From contig NZ_JAERJA010000001.1 in NCBI RefSeq assembly GCF_016827675.1, forward strand, positions 310,001 through 374,000: a stretch of 64,000 nt of DNA, read 5' to 3'. The position numbers and the translations under genes were made by a program. The DNA is from Nocardioides limicola. Lineage in GTDB: Bacteria > Actinomycetota > Actinomycetes > Propionibacteriales > Nocardioidaceae. Below the pieces are notes generated by a model. It saw only the letters and a list, made by a program, of their open reading frames with translations. It was not told the DNA's origin and ran no database searches. Positions 58,845-64,000 of the stretch are shown one piece after another; position 1 is the first letter of the stretch, and every line of letters starts with the position of its first letter.

Positions 58845-59609
58845 TCACCCTTCGAGCGCCGCCATCACCTCGTCCGAGACGCTGACATTGGTGAACACGT
58901 TCTGTACGTCGTCCAGGTCCTCAAGAGCATCGACCAGGCGGAACACCTTGGCCGCGGCGTCGGCGTCGACCGGAATCTCCAGGCTGGCCACGAAGTGCAC
59001 GTCCGCGGAGTCGTAGTCGAGGTTGGCGGCCTGCAGTGCCTGGCGGACGTCGACCACGTCGGTCGCTTCGCTGAGCACCTCCCAGGCGTCGCCGAGGTCG
59101 TTGACCTCCTCGGCGCCTGCGTCCAGCGTCGCTTCCAACACGTCGTCCTCGGAGACCTGGGTGCCCTCGGACTCCTTGGCGAGCACCACCACGCCCTTGC
59201 GCTCAAAGAGGCGGGAGACCGACCCCGGGTCGGCCATCGTGCCGCCGTTGCGGGTCACCGCCGTACGCACCTCCATCGCGGCGCGGTTCTTGTTGTCGGT
59301 GAGGCACTCGACCAGGAACGCGACGCCCTGCGGACCGTAGAGCTCGTACATGATGGTGGAGTAGTCGGCGCCGCCGGCCTCCGCACCGGAGCCCCGCTTG
59401 ACGGCCCGATCGATGTTGTCGTTGGGGACCGAGGACTTCTTCGCCTTCTGGACGGCGTCGAAGAGCGTCGGGTTGCCGGCCAGGTCACCGCCACCCTGCC
59501 GGGCGGCCACCTCGATGTTCTTGATGAGTTTGGCGAAGAGTTTGCCCCGTTTGGCGTCGATGACCGCCTTCTTGTGCTTGGTCGTCGCCCATTTGGAGTG
59601 GCCAGACAT
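58845..59609 (-). CDS. yebC: YebC/PmpR-family protein
   Basis: Conserved cytosolic protein, described as a transcription regulator or, more recently, as a ribosome-associated factor easing polyproline stalling. 254 residues starting [20 protein letters not shown] with [22 protein letters not shown] in the middle; complete. GAGG lies five bases before the ATG; TAGGAT in the gap to pdxT may be a -10 box. Next to ruvC as in most Actinobacteria. Confidence 0.95.
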   Translation of the reverse strand: MSGHSKWATTKHKKAVIDAKRGKLFAKLIKNIEVAARQGGGDLAGNPTLFDAVQKAKKSSVPNDNIDRAVKRGSGAEAGGADYSTIMYELYGPQGVAFLVECLTDNKNRAAMEVRTAVTRNGGTMADPGSVSRLFERKGVVVLAKESEGTQVSEDDVLEATLDAGAEEVNDLGDAWEVLSEATDVVDVRQALQAANLDYDSADVHFVASLEIPVDADAAAKVFRLVDALEDLDDVQNVFTNVSVSDEVMAALEG

Positions 59610-59651
59610 CAGAACCTCTTCATTCGTCGCTTCATCGGTGCACTGTCGATC

Positions 59652-60224
59652 CTAGAACCCTTCCAGGAAGAGCCGGTGCAGCCGTCCGTCGTCATCGACC
59701 TCGGGGTGGAACGACGTGGCCAGCAGCGGCCCCTGGCGCACCACCACCGGGTGGTCGCTGGCGGTGGCCAGCACCTCGACACCGGGGCCGGTCTCCTCGA
59801 CCCACGGCGCCCGGATGAAGACCGCATGCACCGGGCCGGCGACTCCGGTGACGCTCAGCTCGTCCTCGAAAGAGTCCACCTGACGACCGAAGGCGTTGCG
59901 GCGCACCGTCATGTCGATGCCGCCGAAGGTCTCCTGCCCCGCCGCGCCGTCCCGGATCCGATCGGCCAGCAGGATCATCCCGGCGCAGGTGCCGAAGACC
60001 GGCATCTGGCCGGCGATCCGGCTCCGGATCGCGTCGTCGAGGTCGAAGATCCTGGCCAGCTTGGCGATCGTCGTGGACTCGCCACCGGGCAGCACCAGCC
60101 CATCGCAGCCATCCAGTTCGGCTACGCGTCGTACGCCGATGGCGGTGACGCCGAGAGCCGTCAACGAGGTGAGATGCTCGCGCACGTCGCCCTGCAGCGC
60201 GAGAACTCCGATGGTCAACGGCAC
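59652..60224 (-). CDS. pdxT: Pyridoxal 5'-phosphate synthase glutaminase subunit PdxT
   Basis: Provides ammonia to PdxS for vitamin B6 synthesis. From the GTG at 60224 (AGGAG six bases upstream) it is 190 residues: [13 protein letters not shown] at the start, LPGGESTTI, the nucleophile Cys80 in FGTCAGM, and the His/Glu pair in SFHPEV. Encoded 46 bases after pdxS. Confidence 0.97.
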   Translation of the reverse strand: MPLTIGVLALQGDVREHLTSLTALGVTAIGVRRVAELDGCDGLVLPGGESTTIAKLARIFDLDDAIRSRIAGQMPVFGTCAGMILLADRIRDGAAGQETFGGIDMTVRRNAFGRQVDSFEDELSVTGVAGPVHAVFIRAPWVEETGPGVEVLATASDHPVVVRQGPLLATSFHPEVDDDGRLHRLFLEGF

Positions 60225-60270
60225 CGGTGACTCCTGACGAGGTTGCCGGTGGCCCGGACCGGGGGTCGGG

Positions 60271-61167
60271 TCACCAACCGCGTTCGGCGAGCCGGTGCGG
60301 CTGCGGGATGTCCTCGACGTTGATCCCGACCATCGCCTCACCCAGGCCGCGGGAGACCTTGGCCAGGACGTCGGGGTCGTCGAAGAAGGTGGTGGCCTTG
60401 ACGATCGCCTCGGCACGCTGGGCCGGGTTGCCGGACTTGAAGATGCCCGAGCCGACGAAGACGCCCTCGGCGCCGAGCTGCATCATCAAGGCGGCGTCGG
60501 CCGGGGTGGCGATGCCACCGGCGGTGAACAGCACCACCGGGAGCTTGCCGGTCCCGGCAACCTCCTTCACCAGCTCGTACGGCGCCTGCAACTCCTTGGC
60601 AGCCACGTAGAGCTCGTCGGCCGACAGGGTGGCGAGACGACGGATCTGGGAGCGCAGGGTGCGCATGTGGGTGACCGCGTTGGAGGCGTCCCCGGTGCCG
60701 GCCTCGCCCTTGGAGCGGATCATCGCCGCTCCCTCGGTGATCCGGCGCAGCGCCTCACCGAGGTTGGTGGCACCGCACACGAACGGAACCGTGAAGGCCC
60801 ACTTGTCGATGTGGTTCTCGTAGTCGACCGGGGTCAACACCTCGGACTCGTCGATGTAGTCCACGCCGAGGGACTGCAACACCTGGGCCTCGACGAAGTG
60901 ACCGATCCGGGCCTTGGCCATCACCGGGATCGAGACGGCCTCGATGATGCCGTCGATCATGTCCGGGTCGCTCATCCGGGAGACGCCACCCTGGGCGCGG
61001 ATGTCAGCGGGGACGCGCTCCAGCGCCATCACTGCCACGGCTCCTGCGTCCTCGGCGATCTTGGCCTGATCGGGGGTGACGACGTCCATGATGACGCCGC
61101 CCTTGAGCATCTCCGCCATGCCGCGCTTGACGCCAGGAGTGCCCGTGGTGGAAGTTTCGGTTGCCAT
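60271..61167 (-). CDS. pdxS: Pyridoxal 5'-phosphate synthase lyase subunit PdxS
   Basis: Builds pyridoxal phosphate from ribose-5-phosphate, glyceraldehyde-3-phosphate and ammonia. The 298-residue TIM barrel is highly conserved: [31 protein letters not shown], the catalytic lysines in MAKARIGH and [16 protein letters not shown] six bases before the ATG and no normally spaced ribosome site suggest a leaderless start of pdxS-pdxT. Confidence 0.98.
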   Translation of the reverse strand: MATETSTTGTPGVKRGMAEMLKGGVIMDVVTPDQAKIAEDAGAVAVMALERVPADIRAQGGVSRMSDPDMIDGIIEAVSIPVMAKARIGHFVEAQVLQSLGVDYIDESEVLTPVDYENHIDKWAFTVPFVCGATNLGEALRRITEGAAMIRSKGEAGTGDASNAVTHMRTLRSQIRRLATLSADELYVAAKELQAPYELVKEVAGTGKLPVVLFTAGGIATPADAALMMQLGAEGVFVGSGIFKSGNPAQRAEAIVKATTFFDDPDVLAKVSRGLGEAMVGINVEDIPQPHRLAERGW

Positions 61168-61173
61168 GCCTCA

Positions 61174-61179
61174 AGCCTA
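61174..61179 (-). promoter_or_regulatory. Candidate -10 box of a leaderless pdxS transcript
   Basis: TAGGCT on the minus strand, six bases before the pdxS ATG, in the 20-base gap after the phospholipid gene. The identical hexamer and spacing occur at dop. Confidence 0.45.
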
Positions 61180-61187
61180 CCGGCGGG

Positions 61188-61802
61188 CTACGGGGCGCTT
61201 GCCGCCGAGGCCTGCCGGTGGACCACCCAGGTCCGCTGTACGACGGTGATGGTGCTGGCCACCGCCAACGCCCACAGCACGGCGTACAGGATGCCCGGGA
61301 CGTCGAAGATGGCCGAGAGGCCGGTGGCGACCAGGATGGCGACGAGTCGGTCGGCGCGCTCGGCGATCCCGACCTTGGCGGTGAATCCCAGGGACTCGGC
61401 CCGGGCCCGGGCGTAGGAGGTCACCGATCCCATCACCAGGCACACGAGCGTCAGTGTCAGGTACAGGCGTGAGTCGCCGGGGCCGGCGAAGTAGAGGACC
61501 AGGCCGCCGAAGATCGCGCCGTCACCGATCCGGTCCAGCGTCGAGTCCAGGAACGCGCCGAACCTGCTGGTCCGGCCGGACAGCCTGGCCATGTGTCCGT
61601 CGATCAGGTCGGAGAAGACGAACGCGGTGATCACCAGCACCCCGGTGAGCAGCTCCCCGCGCGGGAAGAAGACCAGCGCGCCGGCGGCAACGCCGAGGGT
61701 GCCGACGATGGTGACCGCGTCGGGGCTGATCCGGAGTGCGAGCAGGAGCTTGGCGACGGGGCTGAGCAGAGCGGTGAAGAAGGCCCGGAAGTGTTCCATC
61801 AT
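61188..61802 (-). CDS. pgsA: CDP-alcohol phosphatidyltransferase, probably phosphatidylinositol phosphate synthase
   Basis: Transfers a phosphatidyl group from CDP-diacylglycerol, probably to inositol-1-phosphate. The 204-residue membrane protein has the full CDP-alcohol motif, SDLIDGHMARLSGR ... FGAFLDSTLDRIGD, and about six spans. Its place between thrS/HIT and pdxST is that of mycobacterial pgsA1. In that lineage an acyltransferase and pimA follow; here pdxS follows directly. Specificity for inositol phosphate rather than glycerol phosphate is inferred from context. Confidence 0.88.
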   Translation of the reverse strand: MMEHFRAFFTALLSPVAKLLLALRISPDAVTIVGTLGVAAGALVFFPRGELLTGVLVITAFVFSDLIDGHMARLSGRTSRFGAFLDSTLDRIGDGAIFGGLVLYFAGPGDSRLYLTLTLVCLVMGSVTSYARARAESLGFTAKVGIAERADRLVAILVATGLSAIFDVPGILYAVLWALAVASTITVVQRTWVVHRQASAASAP

Positions 61803-61814
61803 GGTGGCCGCAGA

Positions 61815-62588
61815 CTACCCGCGGAGCAGCGCGACCGCCTCAGCGACGGCCGTCGGGCGGCCAGCGACCGTCCAGGTCACGCCGCCCACGTCCACCTGCT
61901 GGTAGGTGCCTCCTACACCGAGCACCAGCGCCAGCCCCGGCAGCAGGTCCCAGTCGGCGAGGCTGTGTTGCGCCCAACAGCCCAGCCCGCCCGACGCCAC
62001 CGACACCATGTCCATCGAGGCCGACCCGAGCACCCGGACCGTGGCCGCGGCGGCGGAGACCCGTCGCCAGGGGGTGGCGATCGGGTCCACGTGGGTGTCG
62101 GTGGGGTGCAAGTAGGTGGCGATGCCCACCTCAGCCAGCGGCAGGTCGTCGAGCAGCGGCAGCTCGACCCCGTCGACCGTGGTGCGCAACCCGGGCCCGC
62201 CCACCCAGACCCGGTCGGAGGCCGGGTGGTGCACGGCACCCAGCCGGATCCCGTCCGGGTCGCGGAGCGCGACCGCGGAGCACCAGTGGTCCAGACCGTG
62301 CACGAAGTTCCAGGTGCCGTCGACCGGGTCGACGACCCAGTCCCGGCCCGAGGTGCCGCGCCGGTCGCTGCCCTCCTCCCCCACGATCGCGTCGTCGGGG
62401 CAGGCGGCCACCAGCAGGGACACCACCAGTTCCTCGGCGGCATGGTCGGCGGCGGTGACCAGGTCGGAGTTCGAGGTCTTGGTGGACACCGACAGTCCGT
62501 CGTACCGCATCCGGTGCGCGAGCCGACCGGCCCCCTGCACCACCTCGGCGGCGAGCGTGACGTCGTGTGGTTCGGGGGGCGTGATCAC
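61815..62588 (-). CDS. Inositol-monophosphatase-family phosphatase
   Basis: Mg-dependent sugar/inositol phosphatase of 257 residues: metal ligands in VGEEGSD and VVDPVDGTWNFVHG, and the C-terminal WDLLPG. Candidates are inositol monophosphatase or histidinol phosphatase (HisN); sequence alone does not decide. It lies 12 bases before the PIP synthase gene, so a role in inositol phosphate balance is attractive. The start is GTG at 62588 with TAACGT six bases upstream and no ribosome site. Confidence 0.88.
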   Translation of the reverse strand: MITPPEPHDVTLAAEVVQGAGRLAHRMRYDGLSVSTKTSNSDLVTAADHAAEELVVSLLVAACPDDAIVGEEGSDRRGTSGRDWVVDPVDGTWNFVHGLDHWCSAVALRDPDGIRLGAVHHPASDRVWVGGPGLRTTVDGVELPLLDDLPLAEVGIATYLHPTDTHVDPIATPWRRVSAAAATVRVLGSASMDMVSVASGGLGCWAQHSLADWDLLPGLALVLGVGGTYQQVDVGGVTWTVAGRPTAVAEAVALLRG

Positions 62589-62594
62589 GCCGCC

Positions 62595-62600
62595 ACGTTA
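62595..62600 (-). promoter_or_regulatory. Candidate -10 box of a leaderless IMPase transcript
   Basis: TAACGT on the minus strand, six bases before the GTG start, in the 17-base gap after the ABM-type gene. Confidence 0.4.
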
Positions 62601-62605
62601 GGGCA

Positions 62606-63226
62606 TCAGACCATCTCAGGCAGGTGCAGGTGGGCGACGACGAGGTCGTACTCGGCCGTGTCCAGGACGTCGACGCCGGTTTCCCGGATGCCGTGCTCCC
62701 GGATCGCCCACGACCGCTCCCGGGACGCCTCCATCGCCTCGCGCGTGTCGAAGGTGACGGTGCTGCAGGCGCGTCCCAGCTCCTTGTTGATCAACAGGCT
62801 GGCGCTACCGAAACCGTCGAGTTCCTCCAAGGCGGGCAGGATCACGTAGCGATAGACGTCCAGCGCCTGATCCATGGTGCCCTTGTCGAAGCGGAGCCAG
62901 GTGGCCCGACAGCACGCTCCCTCCATGCTGTGGTGGTCACGGTGCATCACCGCCACCTCCCACTCCTCGGTCTGCGGCGGTGAGCCGAGGATGTCGCCGG
63001 TGCGCATCCGTACCGGGGCGAGGTCCGCGCGGCTGGCGTGCATCGACTCGGCATCGCGCCACGAGCTGGTGACGATGCAGTGGCCGGTCTCGCGGTCGCT
63101 CAGCATGGACAGCCCGATGGCGCCGTCGCAGGCCATCACCGAGACGATCACGTCCTGACGGACATACGCGATGGCCCCGTCCAGAGCGTTCGGATCCCCC
63201 ATGATCGAGATCGATCGAGCAAACAT
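62606..63226 (-). CDS. Uncharacterised protein with two ABM-like (dimeric alpha/beta barrel) halves
   Basis: No known function. From the ATG at 63226 (GGGAGG five bases upstream) it is 206 residues. Two similar halves each contain a strand-helix pattern ending in a motif like CIVTSSWRDAESMHASR and CSTVTFDTREAMEASRE, which resembles antibiotic-biosynthesis-monooxygenase folds. Such proteins may be haem-degrading, monooxygenase or sensor proteins; no catalytic residue can be named. The upstream gap carries a palindrome. Confidence 0.75.
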   Translation of the reverse strand: MFARSISIMGDPNALDGAIAYVRQDVIVSVMACDGAIGLSMLSDRETGHCIVTSSWRDAESMHASRADLAPVRMRTGDILGSPPQTEEWEVAVMHRDHHSMEGACCRATWLRFDKGTMDQALDVYRYVILPALEELDGFGSASLLINKELGRACSTVTFDTREAMEASRERSWAIREHGIRETGVDVLDTAEYDLVVAHLHLPEMV

Positions 63227-63238
63227 GACTGCCTCCCG

Positions 63239-63253
63239 GGTGCGGTCCGCACC
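63239..63253. promoter_or_regulatory. Palindrome upstream of the ABM-type gene
   Basis: GGTGCGG-T-CCGCACC is a perfect 7-bp inverted repeat 13 bases upstream of the ATG, and a third GGTGCGG follows at 63258. It overlaps the ribosome site region, where either an operator or an mRNA hairpin could act. The rest of the 110-base gap shows only a five-pair CCTCC/GGAGG hairpin right after the HIT stop. Confidence 0.45.
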
Positions 63254-63336
63254 GGGCGGTGCGGCCCGTGACCTCCACCTTGCCCCCGACCGGCCGGTAG
63301 GGCAACACCTGACCGGCGAGTAGCCTCCGAAGGAGG

Positions 63337-63906
63337 TCAGTCCCCCCACGCCTGGGCGAGCAGCTCCTGAGTGTCGGTCAGCAGTTCGGGCAGGGTCTTG
63401 GTGCGTCCGATGATGGGCATGAAGTTCTGGTCCCCCGACCACCGCGGTACGACGTGCTGGTGCAGGTGCGCGGAGATCCCGGCACCGGCGATCGCGCCCT
63501 GGTTCATCCCCAGGTTGAACCCGTGGGCGCCGGAGACCCGGCGGATGGTGCGCATCGCGGTCCGGGTCAGGTCGGCGATCTCGGCGGCCTCGTCGTCGGT
63601 GGTGTCGGTGTAGTCGGGGATGTGCCGGTAGGGGCAGATCATCAGGTGACCGGGCGAGTAGGGATAGAGGTTGAGGACCGCGTACGTCAACGACCCACGG
63701 TGTACGACCAGGCCTTCAGCATCGCCCATCTGCGGGATCCTGCAGAAGGGACACTCCCCCGCCGAGGGGTCGGTGGGCTTGTTCTCGCCACGGATGTAGG
63801 CCATCCGGTGCGGGGTCCACAGCCGGTCCAACTCGTCGGACTCCCCGATCCCGTCCTGGCTCAGCGACTCGCCCGGCACATCCGCCCCTGATCCTGGCTC
63901 GGTCAC
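63337..63906 (-). CDS. HIT-domain hydrolase/phosphorylase
   Basis: Nucleotide-binding HIT protein, probably acting on dinucleoside polyphosphates (Ap4A phosphorylase-like). 189 residues with CPFCRIPQ as a possible zinc knuckle, LNLYPYSPGHLMICPYRH, and the histidine triad AHLHQHVVPRW. Start GTG at 63906; it almost touches the thrS stop, the conserved thrS-HIT-pgsA order. Confidence 0.92.
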   Translation of the reverse strand: MTEPGSGADVPGESLSQDGIGESDELDRLWTPHRMAYIRGENKPTDPSAGECPFCRIPQMGDAEGLVVHRGSLTYAVLNLYPYSPGHLMICPYRHIPDYTDTTDDEAAEIADLTRTAMRTIRRVSGAHGFNLGMNQGAIAGAGISAHLHQHVVPRWSGDQNFMPIIGRTKTLPELLTDTQELLAQAWGD

Positions 63907-63908
63907 GG

Positions 63909-64000
63909 TCAGACCTGTTCCCGGGCCGCCACCGCCGCGGCGACCCGAGCGATCGCCTCGTCGACCGGGACGCCGTTGTCCTGGCGTCCGTCCCGGTAAC
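63909..64000 (-). CDS. thrS: Threonyl-tRNA synthetase, C-terminal fragment (runs off the window)
   Basis: The last 29 codons and stop of a gene that continues beyond the window. The translated end YRDGRQDNGVPVDEAIAR fits the C-terminus of actinobacterial ThrRS, and thrS is the expected neighbour of the HIT gene. Identification rests on this short segment plus synteny. Confidence 0.7.
   Translation of the reverse strand, partial: YRDGRQDNGVPVDEAIARVAAAVAAREQV

Overview
The window is a high-GC actinobacterial chromosome segment with almost no non-coding DNA. It carries a bacterial proteasome with Pup, Dop and PafA, an MihF-type integration host factor, a PriA without helicase motifs, and an EF-P with a PGKG loop. 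Gene order matches two conserved actinobacterial core blocks: the prcBA/paf/tat block, and the priA ... pyr ... aro ... alaS ... rel ... ruv ... pgsA ... thrS block. Translated repeats built on a GGTGGTCGAG ... TATCGAGACC unit resemble those I associate with Nocardioides and relatives, so Nocardioidaceae / Propionibacteriales is my best inference; no database was searched. Only two genes lie on the + strand (the methyltransferase at 8865 and the DUF349 protein at 48406). No tRNA, rRNA, CRISPR array, prophage or insertion sequence was seen, and no gene-free stretch exceeds about 160 bp.

Region 1 (1-8.9 kb): the pupylation-proteasome locus, read right to left: dop, pup, prcB, prcA, pafA, a lipoprotein with two FKBP domains, pafB, pafC, tatA, tatC. 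PafA attaches Pup to target lysines, Dop removes it, PrcA/PrcB degrade, PafBC control a DNA-damage response, and TatAC export folded proteins. The ATPase gene mpa/arc, usually next to dop, is absent; a methyltransferase sits there.

Region 2 (9.5-28.7 kb): priA, metK, coaBC, rpoZ, gmk, mihF and a small lipoprotein, then the complete UMP pathway in operon order pyrR-pyrB-pyrC-(HNH gene)-carA-carB-pyrD-pyrK-(pyrD-like)-pyrF. Two near-identical PyrR-binding leaders, before pyrR and before carA, place both halves under PyrR. A DUF222/HNH gene splits the operon, and repeats have expanded inside carA and the HNH gene.

Region 3 (28.7-31.5 kb): a three-gene ABC transporter set between pyrR and nusB, probably acquired.

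Region 4 (31.6-44.3 kb): nusB, efp, csbD, the shikimate genes aroQ-aroB-aroK-aroC, a prepilin peptidase, aroE, mltG, ruvX, alaS, two small conserved membrane proteins, and rarA.

Region 5 (44.4-64 kb): aspS, hisS, a metallo-hydrolase, the DUF349 gene, the ppGpp enzyme rel, a long-form GAPDH, apt, a strikingly degenerate fused SecDF, yajC, ruvB-ruvA-ruvC under a LexA box, yebC, pdxT, pdxS, phosphatidylinositol-phosphate synthase, an inositol-monophosphatase-family enzyme, a tandem ABM-type protein, a HIT hydrolase, and the 3' end of thrS.

Most genes overlap their neighbours by 1-4 bases (ATGA or TGATG), so they form long translationally coupled operons. Several operon heads (dop, pafA, rarA, rel, pdxS, the IMPase gene) have TANNNT exactly six bases before the start codon and no useful Shine-Dalgarno sequence, which points to leaderless mRNAs. 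The observations most worth following are the SecDF lacking both proton-pathway motifs, the stop-free repeats inside carA, rarA and the HNH gene, the catalytically altered PyrD-like protein beside PyrK, and the duplicated PyrR leader.
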